Shown: positions 7,226 through 16,336 of the stretch, piece by piece
Position numbering within the stretch: position 1 is the first letter of the stretch
Layout of the letters: each line of letters begins with the position of its first letter
Origin: an uncultured Lachnotalea sp.
Lineage (GTDB): Bacteria > Bacillota > Clostridia > Lachnospirales > Lachnospiraceae
DNA: 64,000 nt
Reading direction: 5' to 3'
Assembly: GCA_948470255.1 (NCBI GenBank)
Contig: CAOKOS010000003.1
Coordinates: forward strand, 1-64,000
Made by a program: the position numbers and the translations under genes
The notes under the pieces: model-generated
Told to the model about the DNA's origin: nothing
Databases searched by the model: none
The model's input: the letters and a program-made list of their open reading frames with translations, nothing else

Positions 7226-9001
7226 TTGGAAGAGTATATGGAAAATGAATATCAGATGGAAGTGGAGAACCGGGTACGGAATCTCATGTGGACCGTCAGT
7301 GGGGACTATTCCCTGGATGTGGGGCTGGACATGGTTTCCTTTCAGAAATCCCGCTATATCTCTTTATACGATGCGGTAAAGCAGGGAGCCTTTGCAAAAT
7401 ATTTTGATAAAGACGCCCTGGCGCTTTATATGGTTAAAAAAACATTTTTGGGGGCAGATGAACAAAATTTGATGAATCTGGCCCAGATTTGCGTGGACGC
7501 GGCGGCACATAAAAAGGCGGAAGAAGAGAGGAGCGGAGTGGCGGCCCTGAGGCGGAGGGCTTTTTCGGATACGCTGGACTTTGAGTACAGGCGGCTGACA
7601 GAATCTTTGACAGGGATGATCAAGCTGACGATGATGAAGCGGGCGCTGGATTCTTCTTATCAGACCACAAAAAAGCTTTCTGAGGCAGCGGCGCAGGTGG
7701 AAAGGCTGGAGGACGCAGAGGGGATCATGGAAGTAATCCGTACTGTGGATCAGTTGTATAATTCTCTTTTGGACAATACCTTTGAGGCAAAGCAGGGAAA
7801 CCTGGACGAAGTCCTTTCGGTGACACTGGAGGAACTTGCCGAATATGGGTGGAAGGATTTTCTGAAAGAAGATGCGGCGGCGGAAAGTTTTGAAGACTAT
7901 ATGCGGCGCGTTTCCCAGAATATGATGCGGACGGATTCTTCGGAAAAAGAAGAGGAGGAACGGGAGCAGAAAAAGGAAAAAAACCATGTGGTACAGGTCA
8001 CGGAGGAAGACCTGAAAAAGGTCTATTCTTATGTGGAACTGAATTTTGGGAAATCTTATCTGGGAAGGCTGGAGGGAAGGCGGCTGGATCATAAGCTGTG
8101 TAGGGGCGCTCACGGGGACTGCAGCCTTTATTTTACGGAAGGGATCCTTAGGAACCCGGTGAGGAACAATTATCAGTACCAATATGCTTTAAGGCAGGCA
8201 GAGCAGAACAGGAGGGCTTACGCCAGGAATCATAATTTGGCCAGAAAGAATATTTCTATCCTGACGGATGTGCTGAAGCAGGCCCTTGTGCGGAGAAGCG
8301 AAGTGGAGCAGGTGAAGAATTTTTATGGCCATGTGGTTCCCAATCTTTTATGGAAAGTGGGAAGGACCCGGGACCGGCGGTTGTTTACGCAGAATTTGAA
8401 CAGGAATGCTTCGGATTTTGTGGTGGATGTGCTGATTGATGCCAGCGGCTCCCAGCGGGTGCGCCAGCCCAAGGTGGCCCTTCAGGGATATATCATCAGC
8501 CGGTCTTTAAGCAATGCAGGGCTTCCCCACAGGGTGATGAGCTTTTGCACTTTTTGGGACTACACTATTTTGCACCGGTTTAGGGATTATGATGACGACA
8601 GGTCGGCAGATAAAAATATCATGGAGTATACGACTTCCTCCAACAACAGGGACGGCCTGGCGGTACGGGCCGCCGTGGACGGGCTGCTCGCCAGGGAAGA
8701 AGAAAATAAAATCCTGATTGTACTCAGCGACGGCCGTCCCAACGATATCATTGTGAACCGCCCCAACAGCAAGAACCCCCATTCCTATGGCGGTGATTAC
8801 GCTGTCATGGATACGGCCAGGGAGGTGCGCCATGCCAGGAGTATGGGAATCTCCGTCCTGGGCGTGTTCGCCGGGAGGGAGGGGGACTTGATGGCGGAAA
8901 AGAAGATTTTTGGAAAGGATTTCGCCTATATCCGGGATATCGCCAACTTTTCCAACGTGGTGGGGACATATTTAAAGAGGCAACTGGACGGACAGGAGTA
9001 A
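7226..9001 (+). CDS. VWA-domain protein, CobT/NorD-like
   Basis: A 591-residue protein beginning with TTG. GGAAGGAGGG ends 5 nt before the TTG, while the next ATG (7238) is too far from it. The N-terminal half is helical and charged, with an acidic/Lys-rich linker near residues 235-255. The C-terminal VWA domain carries the metal-ion-dependent adhesion site motif DASGS (about residues 407-411) and a downstream LIVLSDGRPND. This architecture (helical region, acidic linker, VWA) is that of CobT and NorD, partners of MoxR-type ATPases such as the one encoded 41 bp upstream. The likely role is metal insertion or activation of a metalloenzyme; the target is not evident. Confidence 0.88.
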   Translation: MEEYMENEYQMEVENRVRNLMWTVSGDYSLDVGLDMVSFQKSRYISLYDAVKQGAFAKYFDKDALALYMVKKTFLGADEQNLMNLAQICVDAAAHKKAEEERSGVAALRRRAFSDTLDFEYRRLTESLTGMIKLTMMKRALDSSYQTTKKLSEAAAQVERLEDAEGIMEVIRTVDQLYNSLLDNTFEAKQGNLDEVLSVTLEELAEYGWKDFLKEDAAAESFEDYMRRVSQNMMRTDSSEKEEEEREQKKEKNHVVQVTEEDLKKVYSYVELNFGKSYLGRLEGRRLDHKLCRGAHGDCSLYFTEGILRNPVRNNYQYQYALRQAEQNRRAYARNHNLARKNISILTDVLKQALVRRSEVEQVKNFYGHVVPNLLWKVGRTRDRRLFTQNLNRNASDFVVDVLIDASGSQRVRQPKVALQGYIISRSLSNAGLPHRVMSFCTFWDYTILHRFRDYDDDRSADKNIMEYTTSSNNRDGLAVRAAVDGLLAREEENKILIVLSDGRPNDIIVNRPNSKNPHSYGGDYAVMDTAREVRHARSMGISVLGVFAGREGDLMAEKKIFGKDFAYIRDIANFSNVVGTYLKRQLDGQE

Positions 9002-9014
9002 AGGAGGAATATAG

Positions 9015-9500
9015 ATGGAAAAGAGTTTATTGGAATTTCGCTTCGCAACAGAAAAGGATGCCGCGCTGATCTTACAGTTTATTAAAGAATTGGCGGAATA
9101 TGAGAAGCTGTTGGATCAGGTGACTGCCACAGAGGAAATTTTGCGGACAGAGATTTTTGAGAAAGAGGGGGCGGAGGTTTTATTTGCGCTGGAAGATGGG
9201 AAAGAAGTTGGATTTGCGTTGTTTTTCCACAACTTTTCCACGTTTTTAGGAAAGAGCGGGCTTTTTTTGGAAGATCTGTTTGTCAGGCCGGAGAAACGGG
9301 GAAAGGGCTATGGTAGGGCAATCTTAAAAAAGCTGGCTTCCATTGCAAAGGAGCGGGGCTATGGAAGAATGGAATGGCATTGCCTGGATTGGAATGAACC
9401 GAGTATTGAGTTTTATTATTCCATTGGGGCAGAAGCCCTGGATGACTGGACCGTATACCGACTGACCCAAAACGCCATTGCAAAGCTGGCTTTAGAATAA
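9015..9500 (+). CDS. GNAT family N-acetyltransferase (diamine acetyltransferase-like)
   Basis: A 161-residue single-domain GNAT enzyme. The acetyl-CoA binding motif A is visible as LFVRPEKRGKGYGRAILKKL (about residues 89-108), and the block EWHCLDWNEPSIEFYYSIGA near 117-136 is typical of the spermidine/spermine and thialysine acetyltransferase subgroup. It would transfer acetyl from acetyl-CoA to a polyamine-like or amino-acid amine. It starts 13 bp after the VWA gene with an AAGGAGG site, so it is co-transcribed with larB-AAA-VWA, though a functional link is not obvious. Confidence 0.88.
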   Translation: MEKSLLEFRFATEKDAALILQFIKELAEYEKLLDQVTATEEILRTEIFEKEGAEVLFALEDGKEVGFALFFHNFSTFLGKSGLFLEDLFVRPEKRGKGYGRAILKKLASIAKERGYGRMEWHCLDWNEPSIEFYYSIGAEALDDWTVYRLTQNAIAKLALE

Positions 9501-9563
9501 TTTTCCTGTATCCGGCGCATACTGGGAGGGAATTTTATTATTAAATCCCAGGAGGTATGTCAG

Positions 9564-10157
9564 ATGAATTTGAGGGAAAGTGAGACAAGGAAGAATTTGC
9601 TGAGGGCTTTTGCAGGGGAAAGCCAGGCCAGGAACCGCTATACCATGGCGGCCGGAAAGGCGGCTGAGCTTAAGCTGCAGGTTATTCAGCAGGTGTTTTT
9701 GTTTACTGCCGACCAGGAGAAAGAACATGCGGAGATTTTTTATAAGCATTTGAAAGAGTTGAATGGGGAAAACCTGGAGATCGACGGCGCCTATCCCATT
9801 GAGGTATATGACGATGCTCTGACGCTTCTCAAAGCGGCAAGACATAATGAGTATGAAGAGTACGAAAATGTGTATCCGTCTTTTGCGAAAATAGCCCAGG
9901 AAGAGGGATTTACGGCAGTGGCGGCCAGCTTCCGCCAAATTGCAGAAATCGAGAAAATCCATGGAGACCGTTTTGGCCAGTTTGAGAAACTGATGGAACA
10001 AAATCAGCTGTTCCAGTCATCAGGAGAAGAGATTTATATGTGCCTCAACTGCGGCCATATTTATACAGGGAAAAAAGTGCCGGAAACCTGCCCTGTCTGC
10101 AAACATGACAAAGGCTACTTCATCAGGATGGACATGGCGCCTTTCACACGGGGATAA
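9564..10157 (+). CDS. rbr: Rubrerythrin
   Basis: A 197-residue rubrerythrin, a cytosolic non-haem iron protein that reduces hydrogen peroxide in anaerobes. The ferritin-like di-iron four-helix domain spans about residues 1-145, with ligands in AFAGESQARNRY, QEKEHAEIF and the later EIEKIHGDRF segments. The C-terminal rubredoxin-like domain has the two Cys pairs CLNC (about 160-163) and CPVC (about 177-180). CAGGAGG precedes the start. It follows the GNAT gene by 63 bp; no partner reductase is adjacent. Confidence 0.96.
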   Translation: MNLRESETRKNLLRAFAGESQARNRYTMAAGKAAELKLQVIQQVFLFTADQEKEHAEIFYKHLKELNGENLEIDGAYPIEVYDDALTLLKAARHNEYEEYENVYPSFAKIAQEEGFTAVAASFRQIAEIEKIHGDRFGQFEKLMEQNQLFQSSGEEIYMCLNCGHIYTGKKVPETCPVCKHDKGYFIRMDMAPFTRG

Positions 10158-10189
10158 GTCTGGGAGAACCTGCAGGAATCATGTTTTGT

Positions 10190-10218
10190 TTGCTTTTTGC
10201 CATAGGCTATTTTATAAT
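10190..10218 (+). promoter_or_regulatory. Sigma-A-type promoter for nadE
   Basis: TTGCTT (10190-10195), a 17-nt spacer and TATAAT (10213-10218), 53 bp before the chosen nadE start. Confidence 0.65.
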
Positions 10219-10271
10219 GGACAAAAGATGGCTGGAAGATGTCTGTATTTACGAGGGAGAATGAGGATATT

Positions 10272-12203
10272 ATGAAACATGGATTTATCAGGGTAGCGGC
10301 AGCCACGCCGCAGGTGAGCGTGGCCGACCCAGCCCAGAACAGAAGCAGGATAGAGGAGCTTTGCAGGGAAGCAGAGGCCAGGCAGGTGAAGATTCTGGTT
10401 TTTCCGGAGCTTTGCCTGACTGGTTATACATGCAGCGATTTGTTTTTACAGGATACGCTGTTAGCTTCAGCCAGAAAGGAGCTGGCAGTACTTGCAGACC
10501 ACACGAAGGGTTATGACCTTCTGATTTTTGTGGGACTTCCCTGGATGCGGGAGGGGAAGCTTTACAATGTGATGGCGGCGGTGAAGGAAGGCCAGATTCT
10601 TGGCCTGGTTCCAAAGACGGCGATTCCCAACTATTCGGAATTTTATGAAGCCCGGCATTTTCAGAAGGGGAACCGTGTGCCGGCCATGGAAAAGGTGGAG
10701 CTGGCTGGCGGCATGACGGATTTTGTCCCCATGGGGACAGATCTTCTTTTTTGTTGTATGAATATGGAAGAGCTGGTGATTGGCGCGGAAGTGTGTGAAG
10801 ACGTGTGGGTGGCAAATCCCCCCAGTACCCGCCATGCCCTGGCGGGCGCCACCGTGATCGTAAATTCGTCGGCCAGCGATGAGACAACAGGAAAAGACGT
10901 TTATCGGAAGGGGCTCATCGGAAACCAGTCGGCCAGGCTGGTGTGTGGCTATATCTATGCGGACGCTGGGGAAGGGGAGTCTTCCACGGATCTGGTCTTT
11001 GCCGGCCATAATCTGATTTATGAAAACGGCGCCTTGCTAAAAGAAGCGGAACGCTTTTCTGGCGGACTGATCCTGGCCGACCTGGATTTGGAGCGCCTCA
11101 GAAATGAAAGGCGCCGTATGAATACCTTCGGGCCTGTCGACAGCACAGGATATATGAAAGTGTCCTTTTCTTTGAATAAAGAACAGCTGAGCCTGGAGCG
11201 GTTCGTGGATGCAGCCCCCTTTGTGCCGGCGGACAAGGCGGAGCGGGATAAACGCTGTGAGGAGATATTATCTATTCAGGCCATGGGCCTTAAGAAAAGG
11301 CTGGCCCATGCGGGATGTAAAAATGCAGTGGTGGGCATTTCCGGCGGCCTGGATTCGACCCTGGCCCTCCTCGTGACCGTCCGGGCATTCGATATGCTGA
11401 AACTTAAACGGGACAGCATTACGGCAGTGACTATGCCTTGCTTTGGGACGACAGACAGGACGTATACCAATGCCTGTGAGCTTACAAAGATCCTGGGGGC
11501 AGACCTTAAGGAGGTGGATATCCGGGAAGCGGTGACGCTGCATTTTAAGGATATTGGCCATAGTGAAAACGATCATTCTGTGACTTATGAAAACAGCCAG
11601 GCCAGGGAGCGCACACAGGTGTTGATGGATATTGCCAATGAAAGCGGAGGCATGGTGATCGGAACAGGGGACATGTCGGAGCTGGCCTTAGGCTGGGCCA
11701 CCTATAACGGGGATCATATGTCCATGTATGGCGTCAATGCCTCTGTGCCGAAGACATTGGTACGCCATCTGGTGCGTTACTATGGGGAAACCTGCGGGGA
11801 TGAGAGGCTTAAGGAAATCCTCTTTGATATTTTAGATACGCCGGTCAGCCCGGAGCTTCTGCCGCCGGAGGATGGAAAAATTTCCCAGAAGACAGAGGAT
11901 ATTGTGGGGCCTTATGAGCTTCATGATTTCTTCTTATACTATATTCTCCGCTTCGGTTATCGCCCGGCCAAAATATACCGGCTGGCAGAAAAAGCATTTG
12001 GGGGGACTTACGGAAAAGAAACGATTTTAAAGTGGCTGGAGATTTTTTACAGGAGATTTTTCTCCCAGCAGTTTAAAAGATCCTGCCTGCCGGACGGCCC
12101 CAAGGTGGGAAGCGTGGCAGTTTCGCCCAGAGGCGACCTGCGTATGCCCAGTGATGCCTGCGGGAGGCTTTGGCTGGAGGAAGTAAAAGCGCTGAAGGGA
12201 TAA
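10272..12203 (+). CDS. nadE: Glutamine-dependent NAD+ synthase
   Basis: A 643-residue two-domain enzyme making NAD+ from nicotinic acid adenine dinucleotide, ATP and glutamine. The N-terminal nitrilase-type glutaminase domain (about 1-290) has its Glu in LVFPELCLTGYTC, Lys in VPKTAIPNY and Cys in GAEVCEDVWV. The C-terminal synthetase carries the PP-loop SGGLDS at residues 357-362. I chose ATG 10272 (MKHGFIRVAAATP, GAGG 5 nt upstream) because family members begin here; an ATG 33 bp earlier lacks a good ribosome site. LarB consumes the same nicotinate dinucleotide, so these two nearby genes draw on one intermediate. Confidence 0.96.
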   Translation: MKHGFIRVAAATPQVSVADPAQNRSRIEELCREAEARQVKILVFPELCLTGYTCSDLFLQDTLLASARKELAVLADHTKGYDLLIFVGLPWMREGKLYNVMAAVKEGQILGLVPKTAIPNYSEFYEARHFQKGNRVPAMEKVELAGGMTDFVPMGTDLLFCCMNMEELVIGAEVCEDVWVANPPSTRHALAGATVIVNSSASDETTGKDVYRKGLIGNQSARLVCGYIYADAGEGESSTDLVFAGHNLIYENGALLKEAERFSGGLILADLDLERLRNERRRMNTFGPVDSTGYMKVSFSLNKEQLSLERFVDAAPFVPADKAERDKRCEEILSIQAMGLKKRLAHAGCKNAVVGISGGLDSTLALLVTVRAFDMLKLKRDSITAVTMPCFGTTDRTYTNACELTKILGADLKEVDIREAVTLHFKDIGHSENDHSVTYENSQARERTQVLMDIANESGGMVIGTGDMSELALGWATYNGDHMSMYGVNASVPKTLVRHLVRYYGETCGDERLKEILFDILDTPVSPELLPPEDGKISQKTEDIVGPYELHDFFLYYILRFGYRPAKIYRLAEKAFGGTYGKETILKWLEIFYRRFFSQQFKRSCLPDGPKVGSVAVSPRGDLRMPSDACGRLWLEEVKALKG

Positions 12204-12245
12204 AGGAAAAGGTGGGGCAGGAGGCTTCTGCCCGGAGAAATGATA

Positions 12246-12428
12246 ATGAAACAAGTATCGAATTGCGACTGTTGTACAAATTACAGATATGATGAGGATT
12301 ATGGCTATTACATTTGCGAGGCGGATTTAGATGAAGACGAGCTGGGGCGTTTCCTTTCCAGCAGCTTTTCTGACTGCCCGTATTTTCAGCTGGATGATGA
12401 GTATAAAATCGTGCGGAAGCAGATGTAA
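12246..12428 (+). CDS. Small Cys/Asp-rich protein (DUF6472-like)
   Basis: A 60-residue protein beginning [20 protein letters not shown]. The cluster C-D-C-C near the N-terminus, a further Cys at about residue 25 and one in SDCPYFQ form a likely metal-binding set, and most of the rest is acidic or aromatic. It resembles the small DUF6472 proteins of Clostridia, whose function is unknown. GGAGA lies 8 nt before ATG 12246; the ATG at 12240 would be too close to it. It is between nadE and upp and probably co-transcribed. Confidence 0.75.
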   Translation: MKQVSNCDCCTNYRYDEDYGYYICEADLDEDELGRFLSSSFSDCPYFQLDDEYKIVRKQM

Positions 12429-12445
12429 GCCGGAAAGGGGTACAT

Positions 12446-13075
12446 ATGGAAAATGTATTTATTATGAAGCATCCATTGATTCAGCATAAAATCTCAATGT
12501 TGAGAGATGAGCGGACAGGGACAAATGAGTTTCGGAAACTGGTGGAGGAGATTGCGGTTTTGATGGGATATGAAGCGTTCCGGGATCTGCCTTTGGAGGA
12601 AGTGGATGTGACCACCCCCATCGAATCCTGCAAAACCCCGATGATTTCCGGGAAAAAGCTGGCGGTGGTGCCCATCCTGCGGGCGGGACTTGGTATGGTG
12701 AATGGGATCATGACTCTCGTGCCTTCTGCGAAGGTGGGACATATTGGACTGTACCGCGATCCGGAAACCCATGAACCGCGGGAATACTACTGCAAACTGC
12801 CGGAGGAAATTGGAAAGCGCCTGATCACAGTGGTGGATCCCATGCTGGCGACCGGCGGTTCTGCTGAGGCGGCCATTGATTTTATTAAGGAGAGAGGCGG
12901 AAAGCAAATTAAATTCCTCTGTATTATCGCGGCTCCGGAAGGAATCAAACGCCTCAGGGAGGCCCACCCCGATGTGGAAATTTACTGCGGCCATGTGGAT
13001 CGGGAGCTGAATGAGAACGCGTATATCTGTCCGGGGCTTGGGGATGCCGGAGACAGGATTTTCGGTACGAAGTAA
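12446..13075 (+). CDS. upp: Uracil phosphoribosyltransferase
   Basis: A 209-residue cytosolic enzyme converting uracil and PRPP to UMP. Diagnostic segments are [13 protein letters not shown] (about residues 75-87), the PRPP loop [16 protein letters not shown] (about 129-144) and the C-terminal uracil-recognition end [17 protein letters not shown]. Full length for the family. GAAAGGGG stands 6 nt upstream of the ATG. It is in a run of rightward genes after nadE; no uracil permease is adjacent. Confidence 0.97.
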   Translation: MENVFIMKHPLIQHKISMLRDERTGTNEFRKLVEEIAVLMGYEAFRDLPLEEVDVTTPIESCKTPMISGKKLAVVPILRAGLGMVNGIMTLVPSAKVGHIGLYRDPETHEPREYYCKLPEEIGKRLITVVDPMLATGGSAEAAIDFIKERGGKQIKFLCIIAAPEGIKRLREAHPDVEIYCGHVDRELNENAYICPGLGDAGDRIFGTK

Positions 13076-13102
13076 AAGATGCAGTGAAAGAGGGTAGGCA
13101 GG

Positions 13103-13975
13103 ATGTTGGGAGAATGCCATGGGCATATTTTTATGAATGGCGTCAACTATAAGGCAGCTGTGGCCTGCCATAAAAACGGAGTGGACAAGGCCGTGGTGCG
13201 AAGCCGGTTCAAAGCATATAAGGAAGCCGGGATTACATTTTTCCGGGAGGGAGGAGACTACTTGGGAGTCTCCTCCTTTGCGGCGGAGATTGCCGGGGAG
13301 TATGGGGTGGATTACCGTTCGCCGGTATTTGCAATCCATAAAAAAGGTCATTATGGTGGAATTGTGGGGCTTTCCTATGAAACAATGGCTGATTTTTCGG
13401 CCCTGGTGGGGGAAGCTGCCCTAAAAGGGGCTGATTTTATAAAGATTATGTTTTCTGGAATCCTGGATTTTAATGAGTACGGGGTCATTACCGGGACAGG
13501 GATCCCTTTTCCTGAAATGAAAGAGCTGGTACACATCTGCCATGAGGAAGGCTTTGCTGTGATGGTTCATGTCAATGGTGCAGAGACAGTGAGGGCGGCC
13601 ATCCTGAGCGGGGCTGACAGTATTGAACATGGATTTTACATGACGGAAGAAGAACTTTCCTTGTTGGCTTCTTTGGGGACAGTCTGGACGCCGACTGTGT
13701 CCCCAGTGGGGAATCTGGCGGGGCAAGGGCTGTTTCCAGAGGCGGCAGTGCAGGCCATCAGAGAAATGCAGACAGAAAATATAAGAAAGGCTCTTTCCCT
13801 GGGCGTCCATGTGGCGCTGGGAAGTGACGCGGGGGCTGTGACTGTGCCGCATGTGGGCGGCCTGAAGGATGAATATACATATCTTTTGGAGGCTGCAGAC
13901 GGTGATGCCAAACGGCTAAACCAGGTTCTGGCGCACTCTGAACAGATGGTCAGAGAACGGTTTTGGCGGCATTGA
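13103..13975 (+). CDS. Amidohydrolase family protein (imidazolonepropionase-like)
   Basis: A 290-residue metal-dependent hydrolase of the amidohydrolase superfamily. Family landmarks are HGHIFMNG at the N-terminus (metal-binding HxH), FIKIMFSG with the bridging Lys, HVNGAETVRAAILSGADSIEHG (His ligands) and GSDAGAVTVPHVGG with the catalytic Asp. It is shorter than many members because it lacks the extra N- and C-terminal beta-sandwich domain. It starts 28 bp after upp and ends at a strong bidirectional terminator. The substrate is not evident. Confidence 0.87.
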   Translation: MLGECHGHIFMNGVNYKAAVACHKNGVDKAVVRSRFKAYKEAGITFFREGGDYLGVSSFAAEIAGEYGVDYRSPVFAIHKKGHYGGIVGLSYETMADFSALVGEAALKGADFIKIMFSGILDFNEYGVITGTGIPFPEMKELVHICHEEGFAVMVHVNGAETVRAAILSGADSIEHGFYMTEEELSLLASLGTVWTPTVSPVGNLAGQGLFPEAAVQAIREMQTENIRKALSLGVHVALGSDAGAVTVPHVGGLKDEYTYLLEAADGDAKRLNQVLAHSEQMVRERFWRH

Positions 13976-13990
13976 CTGTGATTTATTGAT

Positions 13991-14033
13991 ATTCAGACGC
14001 AGGAAGCCCTTAGCTTCCTGCGTCTGAATTTTT
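13991..14033. terminator. Bidirectional intrinsic terminator
   Basis: A perfect 17-bp stem (13991-14007 with 14013-14029), 5-nt loop CCTTA, followed by TTTTT on the plus strand and an AT-rich tract on the minus strand. It separates the convergent amidohydrolase and chemotaxis-type genes and overlaps the stop codon side of the latter. Confidence 0.92.
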
Positions 14034-14982
14034 AGTCTGCCTGGGATTCGATGTCCCGGATCATAGGAGGAATCTGAGACAGCATATTGTCCACGTCTTC
14101 AAACATGCTGCTTTTTGTGGTTCCAAGATTATTGGCATAATTAATATGTTTTAAGACTTCCTGATACTGGTCTTTGATCTGGTCAAAAAACTGGCAGATA
14201 GTCTGCAGGGCATTCTGGGAATCCCCGATTACATTGTAAATTTCCGTCTGTACAGATACAGCGCCCTCGGCAGCTGTAGTAATCTTGTGGAAGCCTTCAT
14301 CTGTATTACTTACAATGGAAACACCCTGCCCCAAGGTTTGCTGGGCATTGGTAATATTGTCGCTCAGCTGGTTGGAATGGTTTTTTACGTCCTGGACTTC
14401 GGAATCCACTTCTCCAGCCAGCAGTTTAATTTCCCTGGCAAGGTCTTTCACTTGGGCCGCGACGATGGAAAAGCTCCGGCCTTCGGCGCCGGCTCTGGCG
14501 GCCTCGATAGAGGCATTGACAGCAAGGATATTGGTCTGATCGGCAATGGAAACGATTTTTCCCATACAGTCCTGGATACCCAGGATGGAATTTTGCAGCT
14601 GCTCAAAAGTACGCTCCATATCTCCAAAAGAACTTTGCACCTGCATGGAGATATTGGTGAGGTCTTCCATTTCCCCTCTGGCTTCCGATACTGTCTGGGC
14701 AATTTCGCTCCTTACTTGTGAAAAACGTTCAGCTTCCTGGTTGATGCTGGAGAAAGACTGTCCGAAATCCTGCAGTTTTGTCTGGAAATGCGCCGCCCCT
14801 TTTAAAATGGTTTCAAAAGAACGGCCAATAAGGCCCAATTCCCGGAGAGAGGCCACTTCTTTTTGCACAAGGTCTTTTTGATAACCTTTCAGGGAGTCCA
14901 TCACATGCAACATAGGTGAGAGTTGCTTTTTCCTGTCTTCTGTCTGTTTCGGCTTCTGCTGGCTTTTCTTAAAAAACGGCAT
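14032..14982 (-). CDS. Soluble methyl-accepting chemotaxis-type signalling protein
   Basis: A 316-residue protein with no membrane segment. The central part is a receptor signalling hairpin: the tip region at about residues 140-185 reads IVSIADQTNILAVNASIEAARAGAEGR across adjacent parts, typical of cytoplasmic receptor domains that contact CheA and CheW. Long coiled coil flanks it. The Lys/Gln-rich N-terminus holds no sensor domain, so input probably comes from the FIST protein encoded 14 bp upstream in the same operon. No CheA, CheW or flagellar gene is in the window. Confidence 0.9.
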   Translation of the reverse strand: MPFFKKSQQKPKQTEDRKKQLSPMLHVMDSLKGYQKDLVQKEVASLRELGLIGRSFETILKGAAHFQTKLQDFGQSFSSINQEAERFSQVRSEIAQTVSEARGEMEDLTNISMQVQSSFGDMERTFEQLQNSILGIQDCMGKIVSIADQTNILAVNASIEAARAGAEGRSFSIVAAQVKDLAREIKLLAGEVDSEVQDVKNHSNQLSDNITNAQQTLGQGVSIVSNTDEGFHKITTAAEGAVSVQTEIYNVIGDSQNALQTICQFFDQIKDQYQEVLKHINYANNLGTTKSSMFEDVDNMLSQIPPMIRDIESQAD

Positions 14983-14996
14983 TTCATACTCCTCCC

Positions 14997-16052
14997 TTAT
15001 TCAAATACCACACAGGTCATAGATTGGTTGACGAACCGGTTGTTGTAATGTTCCCCATACCCCACCAGTCCGGCATGGCTGCCAAGGGAAGCCATCTCCT
15101 GCAGATATTTCTGCATGTAGTTTCGCTCAGAAAACAGTTTATAGCGGAACAGGCAGTTGACTGAAAAGACAGCGGAACGTTTGGGGAAATCGTGGCAGAT
15201 CTTTTGAATGGTGTCCTGCGCGATGGCCTGATAATCTCCCAGCTCCAGGAGAATCAGTACATCGGAATCATTGACCTGGCGGAAACAGGCAAGCGCAGTG
15301 CCCTTGACTTCCTTGATGGAAATGATGCAGGTATCGTCCCCATTGATTTTACCAAATGGATTTTGGAAGGTCCGTGTAAGGATTTCCTGATCGGTTACAT
15401 GGAGAATATCCTGGTAAACTTGCTTTGCCGGTTTTCCGTTTAAGGTTCCAAGTATGTAGTTTGCCTTGTCTGTGTTGGAAGCGATAAAGCGGTAGTCCCC
15501 CAGCTGGTGATAGATGTTTTCTTTATAGGTTTTCACCCGGCCGTTCTGGTTCCGTACCAGCCCATAGGCGACTGCGTCCTGGTAAATTGTTCCGTTGGCG
15601 GACACTTTTCCGGCATCACCGGTTCCACCCACAAGGGAAATACCCTGCTGCCCCAGGACAGTATAGAGGGTAGTCAGCACACAGGCATCATTGCCGCTGC
15701 AAAAATCGATGCAGACTGTGTCGCGGGAAGAAGCGTTTACGGCCCTCACATCCGCTTTCAGGCGGTCAATATACTTTACCGGCATGGTGGACGCCTGCTC
15801 CAGCACATTGGCCGCGGCAGTGACCCCATTGGAAAATGCAATGACAACGACGCCATGTTCCACGACTCTGGTGTCATAACCCATACCAATGCATCCGATA
15901 CTGGGAACCCCCGGAAAAAGCTTTTCCAGGCCGTGTACATGTGCCTCGAACTGGGTATCATTTGATAACAACATAATAAACTGGGGATTACGGAGCCCGC
16001 GGACTGCCTCATCTAAATTTCCGCTTTGGCTCATGCCAAAAAACTGTTTCAC
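14997..16052 (-). CDS. FIST domain sensory protein
   Basis: A 351-residue protein with the FIST-N (about residues 20-215) and FIST-C (about 220-335) arrangement. FIST proteins are cytosolic small-ligand sensors (suggested to bind amino acids) that occur with signalling proteins. Visible family features are PSIGCIGMGYDTRV, the GISLVGGTGDAG segment and the C-terminal LVGYGEHYNNRFVNQSMTCVVF. It is the first gene of a two-gene operon with a soluble chemotaxis-type protein, so sensor and transducer appear split over two chains. Its promoter (16100-16128) is strong. Confidence 0.88.
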   Translation of the reverse strand: MKQFFGMSQSGNLDEAVRGLRNPQFIMLLSNDTQFEAHVHGLEKLFPGVPSIGCIGMGYDTRVVEHGVVVIAFSNGVTAAANVLEQASTMPVKYIDRLKADVRAVNASSRDTVCIDFCSGNDACVLTTLYTVLGQQGISLVGGTGDAGKVSANGTIYQDAVAYGLVRNQNGRVKTYKENIYHQLGDYRFIASNTDKANYILGTLNGKPAKQVYQDILHVTDQEILTRTFQNPFGKINGDDTCIISIKEVKGTALACFRQVNDSDVLILLELGDYQAIAQDTIQKICHDFPKRSAVFSVNCLFRYKLFSERNYMQKYLQEMASLGSHAGLVGYGEHYNNRFVNQSMTCVVFE

Positions 16053-16099
16053 ACCGTTTCCCTCCTTGGATCATCTAAATTTCGGTTTTTCTTGCGCAA

Positions 16100-16128
16100 A
16101 TTATAACATAATAGAGAGTTAATTACAA
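16100..16128 (-). promoter_or_regulatory. Sigma-A promoter for FIST operon
   Basis: Read on the minus strand: TTGTAA (16128-16123), a 17-nt spacer and TATAAT (16105-16100), about 48 bp before the FIST start codon. Confidence 0.75.
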
Positions 16129-16336
16129 TTCTAATATAAAGAAAAGAAACCTAAAATTTCAAGGCAGCTTTATCACAATATTTTTTGGACATATCTGGTA
16201 TTTTCCCAAAGAAACAGTTATAATGAAAGCATTACGCGAGAAGAGTAATGGAGATGACGGCAGGCCGTGATGCGGATGGGAATCCATAGACGGCCTTTAG
16301 GTGGAGGGATATGGGCGGTAAGCAGAGGGGGTTTTT

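Noticed and set aside
7364..8182. Long open frame on the minus strand inside the VWA gene
   Set aside because: No ribosome site, basic low-quality protein sequence, and full overlap with a well-supported gene; a coding shadow.
16248..16289. Short frame (13 codons) upstream of the SDR gene as a leader peptide
   Set aside because: No ribosome site, no attenuator hairpin and no biased codon content.
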